From: Stenotrophomonas rhizophila
Lineage (GTDB): Bacteria > Pseudomonadota > Gammaproteobacteria > Xanthomonadales > Xanthomonadaceae
Direction of reading: 5' to 3'
Assembly: GCF_007667275.1 (NCBI RefSeq)
Contig: NZ_VDQT01000001.1
Location: forward strand, 372,001-436,000
Length of the DNA stretch: 64,000 bases
Below, one piece after another: positions 1 through 7,357 of this stretch (the stretch's first letter is position 1; every line of letters begins with the position of its first letter). The position numbers and the translations under genes are program-made. Below the pieces are notes generated by a model, which was not told where the DNA came from, ran no database searches, and saw nothing but the letters and a program-made list of their open reading frames with translations.

Positions 1-269
1 GTGTTTCCTTGTGGTGGGTTATCAAACGATCGAAATGGTCAATCCCGAGCGAATGCTTGATTGACCCTGTGGAACGCCGCAAAGATTACGGGCCGATCGC
101 GCCACCACACATGCAACATTGTTCAAAAGAGGCTGCAATTAGTTGTATTCGCGTTGAATGCGACACGCCGCCCGCGAGCCAGCGCAACGCACGGCACGCG
201 CCTCGCCCACAGGGAGGAAGCACTATGCTAGGACGCTGCGGAACAGCTAAAAGCGGGGAAAATCCGACG
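1..269. other. Left-edge non-coding stretch
   Basis: No convincing gene is visible here. Reading frames that cross it continue antisense through hmuV and look like shadows. It holds a paired dyad element (112-147) that closely resembles one upstream of the pilus operon. Because hmuV ends at 270 on the minus strand, the region is probably the upstream control region of a leftward gene that lies outside the window. No clear terminator for the hmu operon was seen. Confidence 0.5.
111..147. promoter_or_regulatory. Paired dyad element, copy 1
   Basis: It contains TGCAACATTGTTCAA (112-126) and TGCAATTAGTTGTA (134-147), two dyads of the form TGNAAY-n2/3-GTTNNA whose starts are 22 bp apart. The first 17 bases of the element (111-127) are identical to 11408-11424, and about 31 of 37 positions match over the whole element. 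It is probably an operator or promoter core for a gene transcribed leftward out of the window. The regulator is unknown. Confidence 0.5.
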
Positions 270-1034
270 TCAGCTGACGACGACGAGCGGCACGTCGCGG
301 AGCGGATGCCGCAGTACGACGACCGATTGCTGGTAGACCCGTTCGATGTGCTCGCGGGTCAACACCTGGTCGGGCGTTCCGTCCGCGGCCACCCTGCCCT
401 GCTCCAACAGCACGATGCGGTTGGCGTAGCCCGCCGCCAGGTTGAGGTCGTGCAGCACCACGATCACGCAGGCACCTTCATCGGCCAGCCCACGCACGGT
501 GCGAAGCGTGCGCTCCTGGTGGCGCAGGTCCAGCGCTGCCGTCGGTTCGTCGAGCAACAGCAGCGGCGTGTCCTGGGCCAGCACGCGCGCGAACGTGGCA
601 CGCGCTGCCTCGCCACCGGACAGTGTCTGTACTTCGCGGCGCCGCAGACGCGCCATCTCGGCCTGCTCCAACGCCTGATCCACCCGCGCCGCATCGCGGA
701 CCGGATCGGCCGCATGCGGCAGGCGCCCCATCGCCACCACTTCCTCCACGCTGAAGGCGAACCGCACCGCGTGGTCCTGCGGCATCACCGCGCGTTCGCG
801 GGCCAGCGCCATCGCCTTCCAGTGGGCGATCGGCCGATCATGCAGGATGACCTGCCCTGCGTCGGCCTCCACGTCACCGCTGGCAACCGCCAGCAGGGTG
901 GATTTTCCCGCGCCGTTCGGCCCGACCAGTGCGGTCAGCGTGCCGGGCGCGAAGCCAAGATGGATGTCATGCAGGATCCGACGTTCGCCGAAACGCACGC
1001 CAACGCCGTCCAACTGCAGGAAAGGTGCGCTCAT
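270..1034 (-). CDS. hmuV: Heme ABC transporter ATP-binding protein HmuV
   Basis: This 254-residue cytoplasmic ABC ATPase would power heme import through the HmuU permease. Walker A is GPNGAGKST (about residues 38-46), the ABC signature is LSGGE (138-142) and Walker B is LLLLDEP (158-164), all intact. The start at MSAPFLQL is chosen because its ATG overlaps the hmuU stop (ATGA, 1031-1034), which indicates translational coupling. A longer in-frame extension upstream would run inside hmuU and is unlikely. It is the last gene of the esterase-yncE-hmuT-hmuU-hmuV operon. Heme as substrate is inferred from the HmuT and HmuU neighbours. A ferric-siderophore importer of the same FecCDE class is the alternative. 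Confidence 0.88.
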   Translation of the reverse strand: MSAPFLQLDGVGVRFGERRILHDIHLGFAPGTLTALVGPNGAGKSTLLAVASGDVEADAGQVILHDRPIAHWKAMALARERAVMPQDHAVRFAFSVEEVVAMGRLPHAADPVRDAARVDQALEQAEMARLRRREVQTLSGGEAARATFARVLAQDTPLLLLDEPTAALDLRHQERTLRTVRGLADEGACVIVVLHDLNLAAGYANRIVLLEQGRVAADGTPDQVLTREHIERVYQQSVVVLRHPLRDVPLVVVS

Positions 1035-2074
1035 ACCACCCCGCTCCGCCGCTGGTGCAGCACCAGCCACAGGAAGAACGGTGCACCCAACGCGGCCGAG
1101 AACAGCCCCAACGGAATCTCCGCCGGCGGATCGAGCGTGCGCGCCGCAGTATCGGCGACCACGATCAGCAGCGCCCCGGTCACCGCCGACACCGGCAGCA
1201 GCCAACGGTGCCCCGGGCCGACCAGCATGCGCACCACGTGCGGCACCACCAGCCCGACGAAACCAATGGAACCGGCAAACGCGACCGCCGCGCCGACCAG
1301 CAGCGCGCTGAACGCAATCAACTTCAACCGCGTGCGCTTCACGTTCAGGCCCAGATGCTGCGCCTGGCGCTCGCCCAGCGCCAGCATGTCCAGCGGCGTG
1401 CCCAGGCGCAGCAGGGCGACCGTGCCAAGCACGAACACCGGCAGCGCCGCCGCCACATCGGCCCAGTCGGCCTGCGCCAGCGAGCCCATCTGCCAGAACA
1501 CCAGCGACTGCAGCTCGCTTTCGCTGGCGATGTAGGTCAGGAAGCCGATCGCCGCAGAACAGAACGCCGCCATCGCGATCCCGACCAGCAACAGCGTCGC
1601 CGTGCCGGTGTTGCGGCCGGGCCGCGCCAGCGCGTAGGTCAGGCTGATCGCCGTGGCACCGCCCGCGAACGCCGCCAACGGCAGGGTCCAGCCGCCCACG
1701 CTGCCAGCACCGAGCACGATGGCCGCCACCGCCCCCAGCGCCGCGCCCTGGGTCACGCCGACGATGCCCGGGTCCGCCAGCGGATTGCCGAACAGGCCCT
1801 GCAGGCTGGCACCGGCCATGGCCAGCGACGCCCCGACCAGCGCGCCCAGCAGGGCGCGCGGAATGCGCAGGTTCCAGACCACGGCCAGATCGCGCTGGCT
1901 GACATGGCCAGCATCCAGCAGGCCCAGCTTGACCGCCACCGCCTGCACCACCTCCAGCGGTGGCAGGCGCAGCGGCCCCACTGCGAACGAGGCCAGGATG
2001 GCGCCCAGCAGTGCCAGCGTCATCATCGCCAGCACCCAGCCCCCGGACCGGCGTCGCGCGGAACGTTCCTTCAC
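1031..2074 (-). CDS. hmuU: FecCD-family heme permease HmuU
   Basis: This 347-residue polytopic inner-membrane permease of the FecCD/BtuC family forms the channel of the heme importer. The chain shows about nine to ten hydrophobic segments and family landmarks, including PLADPGIVGVTQGAALGA near residue 95 and the late FVGLVVPHVVRMLVGPGHR segment, which carries the ATPase coupling helix. Translation starts at a GTG, ten bases after the hmuT stop, and the 3' end overlaps hmuV by four bases. Length and motif order are normal for the family. The substrate cannot be read from the permease alone, so heme is inferred from the binding protein. Confidence 0.87.
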   Translation of the reverse strand: MKERSARRRSGGWVLAMMTLALLGAILASFAVGPLRLPPLEVVQAVAVKLGLLDAGHVSQRDLAVVWNLRIPRALLGALVGASLAMAGASLQGLFGNPLADPGIVGVTQGAALGAVAAIVLGAGSVGGWTLPLAAFAGGATAISLTYALARPGRNTGTATLLLVGIAMAAFCSAAIGFLTYIASESELQSLVFWQMGSLAQADWADVAAALPVFVLGTVALLRLGTPLDMLALGERQAQHLGLNVKRTRLKLIAFSALLVGAAVAFAGSIGFVGLVVPHVVRMLVGPGHRWLLPVSAVTGALLIVVADTAARTLDPPAEIPLGLFSAALGAPFFLWLVLHQRRSGVV

Positions 2075-2084
2075 GGCGTGCGGC

Positions 2085-3140
2085 TCACGGCGACGGCAGC
2101 GCCGCCAGCGCCTTGGCCAGCGCCAGCGCCCCGCTGCCAGACCCCACGCTGGCCGCCTTCAGCTGCACGTCCGGCATCACCCAGACGCGGTTGGCCGCGC
2201 CCGCCGGTGTCTGCTTCAGGGTCGGATAGGCTTTCCACACCCCGGCCTCGCCGCCGAACAGCTGCAGGTCGTTCTCGGTCAGCAGGATCACGTCCGGCGC
2301 TGCCGCCACCACGCCTTCGTTGCTCAGCGCGGAATAGTTGGCCACGCCCGCTTCGGTACCGATGTTGATGCCACCGGCCAGCGCGATCAGCTTGCCCGAC
2401 GCGCTGTCCGCACCGGCTACGGTGGGCGCGCCGCCGGCACCGGTGGCCGACAGGTGAATCACGCGCGGATGCACTTTGCTGGACGCGGCAACGCGGGCGG
2501 CCTCATCCAGCTGCGCCTGCACCTGCGTGGCCAGTGCCTCGCCCGCCGGTGCCACGCCCAGCGCAGCGGCGACCTTGCGTACTTTGTCCGGTGCCGGTTG
2601 CAGGTCGTCGATCACCACTGCTGCTTCCCCGGCACCGCGCAGCTTCTTCGCCAGCTCGGTATGCCGGCGCAGGCTGTTGCCCAGGAACAACGTGCCTTCC
2701 AGGCTCAGCACGCCTTCCACGCCGGTGGTGCGGTTGAACAGGAACTGCTTCGGCGCCTTGCGCCCGGCCTCGGTGGCCGAACGCAGCGGCGCCGCATAGA
2801 CCTGGCTGCCCATGCCCAGCGCTTCGATCACCGCGATCACATCGTCGCCGCCGGCCACGATGCGCGCGGTGTCCCGCACGGTTACCGTTTCGCCGTCATC
2901 GGAGGTGACCGTCGCCGGCAGCACCGGAACCAGGCCGGCGCGGGCCGGGACATCGGTGCCGGCCACGCGCAGCCAGCCCTGCGGCAGGGCCGCGCCGGTG
3001 GCGGCATCCGCTGCCGCGGTCGGCGCCGCGCTCGACGGCGCAGCCGTCGACGGCTCGGCCGGTTTGCCGCCGCACGCGACCAGCGCCGTCGCCAGGGCCA
3101 CTACCAGCACGCCGCGGCGCGCACACAGGGAATTCAACAT
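2085..3140 (-). CDS. hmuT: Heme-binding periplasmic lipoprotein HmuT
   Basis: This 351-residue substrate-binding protein of the heme/siderophore type has a lipoprotein signal peptide with lipobox LVAC (Cys23), so it is anchored to a membrane facing the periplasm. An Ala/Pro-rich linker (about 26-50) precedes the two-lobed binding domain. Family signatures seen are the RRHTEL segment and the NYSALSNEGVVAAAPDVILL region, whose Tyr corresponds to the usual heme ligand in HmuT proteins. The final MDD...FGPR signature common in HmuT is replaced by a divergent tail, so heme specificity is likely but not certain. It starts 19 bases after the YncE-like gene and is followed ten bases later by hmuU. 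Confidence 0.82.
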   Translation of the reverse strand: MLNSLCARRGVLVVALATALVACGGKPAEPSTAAPSSAAPTAAADAATGAALPQGWLRVAGTDVPARAGLVPVLPATVTSDDGETVTVRDTARIVAGGDDVIAVIEALGMGSQVYAAPLRSATEAGRKAPKQFLFNRTTGVEGVLSLEGTLFLGNSLRRHTELAKKLRGAGEAAVVIDDLQPAPDKVRKVAAALGVAPAGEALATQVQAQLDEAARVAASSKVHPRVIHLSATGAGGAPTVAGADSASGKLIALAGGINIGTEAGVANYSALSNEGVVAAAPDVILLTENDLQLFGGEAGVWKAYPTLKQTPAGAANRVWVMPDVQLKAASVGSGSGALALAKALAALPSP

Positions 3141-3159
3141 GCAGTGCTCCAGTCAGGCA

Positions 3160-4542
3160 TCAACGCGTGGACGGCGTGATGCGGGTGATGCGGTCGCCCT
3201 TGGGGTCTTCGGCACCGCGCGACTTGTTGACCGCGAACACGTTGCCCTTGCCGTCCTCGCGGACATGGTTCGGGAAGGTGCCGCCGTCCAGGTTGCCCAC
3301 CACCTTGCCGTCGCGGTCGACCACGGTCACCGTACCGGCGCCGCGATTAGTCACATAGGCCAGCCCTGACACCGGTTCGAACGCCACGTTCAGCGCGCCG
3401 GCACCCACGGGGACATCGTGCAGTACCTTGCCACTGGCCACGTCGACGATGAGCAGGTTGTCGCTGCCCTGCGAGGCCACGTACAGCCGGTTCTGCTTCG
3501 CATCGAAGGCCACGCCCGAGGCGCTGATGGCATTGCCGAGGTCGATCACTTTGTCGACCTTGCCGCTGGCGACGTCGATCACCGCCGCTTCCGGGGTGCC
3601 GATGCTCACCGTGAACAGCTTGCCGCCGGCTTCATCCAGCACCAGGCTCATCGGCACGAATTTCTCATCGTCCACGCCCGAGGCGAGGGTGATCGGCTCC
3701 AGCGGCTTGAAGGACTTCGCATCGAACACCGAAAGGTGGTCCTCACCGGCCGCCGAGGCGAACACCCTGCCCCGCTTGGCGTCGACCACCACGTCGCGCG
3801 CATGCGGCACCGCGCCCACCGGGAACTGGTGCACCAGCGACAGGTCGGACTGGCAGTACACCGCCACCGTGTCCTGGCGGGTGTTGCTCACCCACACGTT
3901 GCCATTGGCATCGTCCACGCCCACGCCGTACACGGCGAACACGCTGCCGCCCTTGGCGTCGGGCACCTTGGCCGGAGTGATCGCCTTCACCACCTTCAGC
4001 GTCTTCGGGTCGACCTTGAGCAGCTGCGACGCGGTCACCGGTGGGCGGCCCACTGCCGAGGTCACGAACAGCGCATTGCTGCCCGCACTGTAGGCGCTCT
4101 GGTACAGCCCCTGCACCAGCTTGCCGGACTGCTGCTTGAACGCCTGCTGGCCACTCAAGGGCAGGTTCGGCGACACCCGCAACGCAACCACGGTGGCCGC
4201 GGCCGGCTGGCTGGCCCGCACCACCACCGGGTGCTGGCCGGGAACCGCGTCGGCCGGAATCTGCACACTGGCCTTGAAATTGCCCTGCTCGTCGACAACG
4301 ACCGGCGTGGGGGTTAGCACGGTCTCGCCGCGCAGCAGGGTCACCTGCTGCCCCGGCACGAAGGCGCGACCGGTCACTTCCGCGGTGCTGCCCGCGATGG
4401 CGTTCTCGTTGCGGGCACTGACCTTGCCACGGAAACCATTGGCCGGCGCGTCGAAGACCGGCTGCGAGACCGCGGCGCCGGACACCAGCGACAGGGCCAG
4501 GGCCAGCGCGGCAACGCGCGGGAGGGACATCATTCGGGACAT
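3160..4542 (-). CDS. YncE-like beta-propeller secreted protein
   Basis: This 460-residue exported protein has a signal peptide ending near AAVSQ (about residue 26). After an Ig-like N-terminal part (about 40-130, GRAFVPGQQVTLL) come repeated blades of the YVTN/YncE type, such as VNVWVSNTRQDTV-like and RLYVASQGSDNLLIVDVASGKV segments, which form a beta-propeller. YncE-type proteins are often iron-regulated in Enterobacteria but their biochemical role is unsettled. The ATG at 4542 is chosen because AGAAGGAG lies just upstream and a signal peptide follows at once. A longer frame upstream lacks these. Its place between an esterase and hmuTUV behind a Fur-box-like site suggests a role in iron or heme acquisition (inference). 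Confidence 0.8.
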   Translation of the reverse strand: MSRMMSLPRVAALALALSLVSGAAVSQPVFDAPANGFRGKVSARNENAIAGSTAEVTGRAFVPGQQVTLLRGETVLTPTPVVVDEQGNFKASVQIPADAVPGQHPVVVRASQPAAATVVALRVSPNLPLSGQQAFKQQSGKLVQGLYQSAYSAGSNALFVTSAVGRPPVTASQLLKVDPKTLKVVKAITPAKVPDAKGGSVFAVYGVGVDDANGNVWVSNTRQDTVAVYCQSDLSLVHQFPVGAVPHARDVVVDAKRGRVFASAAGEDHLSVFDAKSFKPLEPITLASGVDDEKFVPMSLVLDEAGGKLFTVSIGTPEAAVIDVASGKVDKVIDLGNAISASGVAFDAKQNRLYVASQGSDNLLIVDVASGKVLHDVPVGAGALNVAFEPVSGLAYVTNRGAGTVTVVDRDGKVVGNLDGGTFPNHVREDGKGNVFAVNKSRGAEDPKGDRITRITPSTR

Positions 4543-4661
4543 AGCAGACTCCTTCTGTAGGGGCGCGCCAGCGGCGCGTGTCACAAGGGTTGCCTTGGCG
4601 GGCCGCATCGCTGCGGTGGTGGCGGAGCGCCACGCATTGCCTGGGTAGGGAAGAAACAAGA
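4543..4661. repeat. GC-rich palindromes between esterase and yncE
   Basis: The spacer holds short hairpins: CGCGCC/GGCGCG at 4564-4578, next to a GTAG at 4557, and GTGGCG/CGCCAC at about 4619-4633. They resemble degraded GTAG-headed REP elements. They sit inside the presumed operon and could modulate messenger processing. Confidence 0.4.
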
Positions 4662-5639
4662 TCAGTCCGGCACGCCATACAACGCGGCCAGCGTCGCCTT
4701 CAGCGAAGCCGGCAGCATCGGGCCATGGCCCAAACCGGCAAACTCCCGGTAGGTCACCTGCAGGCCGGGCACCGCCGCCAGCCGTCCGCTCAGCACGTGC
4801 GCAGCGTCCGGCGTCGCGCCGGCAATGCGGCGCAGGTGCGCCACCACGCGCGGGTTGCTCATGTCGCGCACGCCGCGGTTGCCGCTGCGCTCGTCACCGC
4901 CGAGCATCAGCCACAGCTTTGCCGGTGCGGGATGGGCGACAAAGCGCTGCTCCAGTTCACCCTGCGCAGCGCCCTGGCTCCACCACAGCGACGGGCTGGC
5001 ACTCACGTACTGCTGGAACGCGTCCGGCTGGGTATACAGCGTACTGAGCACGAACAGGCCGCCCAGCGAATGGCCCCAGAGCGCCTGCTGCTGCGCGTCG
5101 ACGCGCGCGCGCCGGGCCACCTCGGGCTTGATCTTCTGCTGGATGACCTGCAGGAACGCGGCGGCACCGCCGCCGGTGGACTGCGCCACGCCGTTCTCGT
5201 CCTCGGCGGTATCCACCCACGCAGTGTAATCCTGCGTGCGTGCCCGCGAATCGATGCGCAGGTCGTTGTCGTAGCCGATGAACACCAGTACCGGCGCGCC
5301 ATGCGCGGCCAGCTCGCCAAGCAGGGCCTGGTCGAACACCATCGCCGCAGCGTTGCCGTCCAGCATGTACAGCACCGGCGCGGGCGTCTTGGCTGGCTGC
5401 GTGGGGACGCCTACGTGGACGCGCCAGCGGCGCGCCGGGGTGCCGTCCTCGATCACGAAGCGTTCGAAGCGGTAGCTCTGCGCCGGCTGGTCGAGCACGG
5501 TCTCGCCGATCGTCTGCAACGGATTGCGCTGCTGAGCGGCAACCGGCGCGATCACGGCCACCCCCAGGGCAGCGGCCATGCCCACGGCACGAAAGAGCGG
5601 AAAGCGCGTCGGGAACAAGCGGGAAAGCACGGCGGGCAC
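4662..5639 (-). CDS. Exported alpha/beta hydrolase, IroE/Fes-like esterase
   Basis: This 325-residue exported hydrolase of the esterase D / putative esterase family has nucleophile elbow GHSLGG (Ser191), an early YMLDGN motif (oxyanion strand) and a late LGHGPM segment that probably provides the catalytic His. The N-terminus has Arg residues followed by a hydrophobic core ending AAQQ (about residue 36), a signal peptide. Relatives such as IroE hydrolyse ferric-siderophore esters in the periplasm. That activity is inferred from its position as first gene of the heme/iron operon with a Fur-box-like site 33 bases upstream. The start is a GTG at 5639, with an ATG at 5579 as a shorter alternative. 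Confidence 0.8.
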   Translation of the reverse strand: MPAVLSRLFPTRFPLFRAVGMAAALGVAVIAPVAAQQRNPLQTIGETVLDQPAQSYRFERFVIEDGTPARRWRVHVGVPTQPAKTPAPVLYMLDGNAAAMVFDQALLGELAAHGAPVLVFIGYDNDLRIDSRARTQDYTAWVDTAEDENGVAQSTGGGAAAFLQVIQQKIKPEVARRARVDAQQQALWGHSLGGLFVLSTLYTQPDAFQQYVSASPSLWWSQGAAQGELEQRFVAHPAPAKLWLMLGGDERSGNRGVRDMSNPRVVAHLRRIAGATPDAAHVLSGRLAAVPGLQVTYREFAGLGHGPMLPASLKATLAALYGVPD

Positions 5640-5671
5640 GACTCAGGGCGGGACGATCAACCCAGTGTACC

Positions 5672-5690
5672 TCAAATGCGAATGGGTATC
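5672..5690 (-). promoter_or_regulatory. Fur-box-like operator of the heme/esterase operon
   Basis: On the minus strand it reads GATACCCATTCGCATTTGA, which keeps the GATA, ATTC and CATTT blocks of Fur sites in related bacteria. It lies directly upstream of the esterase start, as expected for iron-repressed transcription of the whole operon. Assignment rests on the sequence match and the function of the genes. Confidence 0.62.
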
Positions 5691-5721
5691 ACTTGCCGCG
5701 ATGCGCGGTGCAGATAACAAA

Positions 5722-5745
5722 AGTCCGGCCGCAGGGCCGGACTCG
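5722..5745 (-). terminator. Rho-independent terminator of the Gln-rich gene
   Basis: A nine-pair stem, AGTCCGGCC (5722-5730) with GGCCGGACT (5735-5743), is followed on the minus strand by TTTTG. It is placed 24 bases after the stop of the small Gln-rich gene. Confidence 0.72.
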
Positions 5746-5768
5746 GGTCATGACGTGGCAGCAGAAGC

Positions 5769-5936
5769 TTATTCTTCTTCTTCCTGCTGGCCACCCTGCT
5801 GGTTGCGCTCGCGCTTCTGGTCGGCGTCCTGCTGTTGCTGCTGGCCCTGGCGCTGCTGGTCCTTCTGGTTCTGCTGGTTCTGCTGGCCCTGCTGCGGATT
5901 CTGCTGGCCCTGTTGCGGATTCTGCTGGTTACCCAT
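5769..5936 (-). CDS. Small Gln/Asn-rich low-complexity protein
   Basis: This 55-residue protein begins MGNQQNPQQGQQNPQQGQQ and ends in GGQQEEEE. About half the residues are Gln, with Asn, a central charged patch (KRERN) and an acidic tail. There is no signal peptide, membrane segment or Cys. The ATG at 5936 has GGAGA seven bases upstream, and a strong terminator follows the TAA, so it looks like a complete one-gene transcription unit. The N-terminus contains two copies of QQNPQQG. I do not recognise a family. Such composition is seen in disordered or stress-associated small proteins, but function is unknown. Confidence 0.68.
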   Translation of the reverse strand: MGNQQNPQQGQQNPQQGQQNQQNQKDQQRQGQQQQQDADQKRERNQQGGQQEEEE

Positions 5937-6118
5937 GACGTATCTCCGATGTTCGGCGTCGAGAGTGATGCCGGTGACTCAACACTAGGCAGCCCAGCGT
6001 TACCGCTGCGTGCGCAGGATGCGCTTTCGTGTAGACGCATCCCGCATCTCGGTAAACAGTTCAGAAGCATCCATATCATCGTCACGTCGCTGTCGCACGC
6101 AGCGCACGCCCATCTGCT

Positions 6119-7357
6119 TCATGGATCGGCATCGAATATCACAGTGACGTCACCGCGGTAATGGCTGCCGGGGTGATCCAGCATCGACTCGACCGCGCTT
6201 CCGTTGACAGCGAAGCGAAGTTGCGAGGGTCGCCGGACGATGAAGGTGTCGGCGGTGAATACCGGCGGCGTCATGCTCGTGGTCAGCGGCAGCCCGACCA
6301 CGTCCTGTGCAGAGGCTGCATCGCGAAAACCGGGAAGGGTCAGGTCGATATCCAGCGGCGCGTCCTCTGCGGACCCGGTGAGGTTGCGGATCGCACACCG
6401 GCCGTCCGGCAGCGGGTACTGGCAGTGCAGCGAGACACTGAACTGACCGGAGCTGCTCAGACTGAACGGCACCTCGCGCTCCAGCGCTTTGGGCACGATC
6501 CCGTGATCACTCCACTGCGCCCAACCACCCCTTGGCGCAAGAACCGCGCGGTTGCTGCCAGGCGGAAGATCAAGCTGGAATGCATGCTGGACATCAAGCT
6601 TGAAATGTACGTTCACAATGGTATCGTCCAGCGCCACGCCGTTGCCAAGATCGAAATCGGCGCCTTCGCCGGTGCCGCCAACGCGGTAGGTCGTCATGCC
6701 GGTATACACGCCACTGCGCATTGCCAACGGTGCCGGCGTCGTCAGCTGGTACGTGAAGTCAAATTCCGAAATGACGTAATTGTTGGTGTGCAGCCAATGC
6801 AACGAGCACGCCAGCACACCATTACCCCCATCCTGGCGCAGCCAAAGGCGCATGACACTCCTGTTGTTCGCAAGCGTGTTGCTCAACGCCTTGGTGCAGT
6901 TCCGCGCGTTCCCGGTGGATGCAGGCTCGATCGGCCCGTCCCCGTCCTGGTCGACCAGACGCAGCGCAGCGCCGATGATCTTCACGCCCAGGTCGAACGT
7001 GTGCAGCCCGTCATCCGAGGTTACCGTTACGGTGCGCGGCGCCGGCATTCCAATGTAGAAGCTGTCCGGACCATAGTCGTTCGTACGCACCCCCTGCTTG
7101 GTGCCACGGACCTTGGTGTCGATGCTCCACCAGTTGTTGTTGATGCACGACTGCAGATGGACGCTGTTGCATACCCCCGACCATGGCGTGGTGTTGACGA
7201 AGTCGCGCTTGTTGGGGTCATTGATATCGGGCTTGAATTCCGCCGTGATCTGGATGTCGGCCGCATGGGCGCCGCCCGCAGCAACGAGCAGCGCAGCGGC
7301 ACACACCGCACCACGCAATAGATGCATCACGGCGGAAAGGGAAACGTCACGGATCAT
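6119..7357 (-). CDS. CS1-type pilus tip/initiator protein (CblD/CfaE-like)
   Basis: This 412-residue exported protein is the last gene of the pilus operon, the position of CfaE/CooD/CblD, the minor tip subunit that starts pilus assembly and usually carries the adhesin. A signal peptide ends at about residue 32 (AGGAHA). The mature part has the composition and Cys pairs of the CblD-like initiator family (VCNSVHLQSCINNNWW near residue 65). The C-terminus (YRGDVTVIFDADP) resembles the donor-strand-complemented pilin end. The ATG at 7357 overlaps the usher stop (ATGA), indicating coupled translation. Receptor specificity cannot be predicted. Confidence 0.82.
   Translation of the reverse strand: MIRDVSLSAVMHLLRGAVCAAALLVAAGGAHAADIQITAEFKPDINDPNKRDFVNTTPWSGVCNSVHLQSCINNNWWSIDTKVRGTKQGVRTNDYGPDSFYIGMPAPRTVTVTSDDGLHTFDLGVKIIGAALRLVDQDGDGPIEPASTGNARNCTKALSNTLANNRSVMRLWLRQDGGNGVLACSLHWLHTNNYVISEFDFTYQLTTPAPLAMRSGVYTGMTTYRVGGTGEGADFDLGNGVALDDTIVNVHFKLDVQHAFQLDLPPGSNRAVLAPRGGWAQWSDHGIVPKALEREVPFSLSSSGQFSVSLHCQYPLPDGRCAIRNLTGSAEDAPLDIDLTLPGFRDAASAQDVVGLPLTTSMTPPVFTADTFIVRRPSQLRFAVNGSAVESMLDHPGSHYRGDVTVIFDADP

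Noticed and set aside
9..1535. A 508-codon frame from the left edge on the plus strand
   Set aside because: It runs antisense through hmuV and hmuU. The start region has no coding character, and an ATG at 224 with a nearby AGGAGGAAG leads only into antisense sequence.
5672..6085. Long frames over the Gln-rich gene (Arg/Ser-rich and Leu-rich readings)
   Set aside because: They are off-frame readings of CAG/CAA repeats. Only the 55-codon frame has RBS, start and a terminator directly after the stop.
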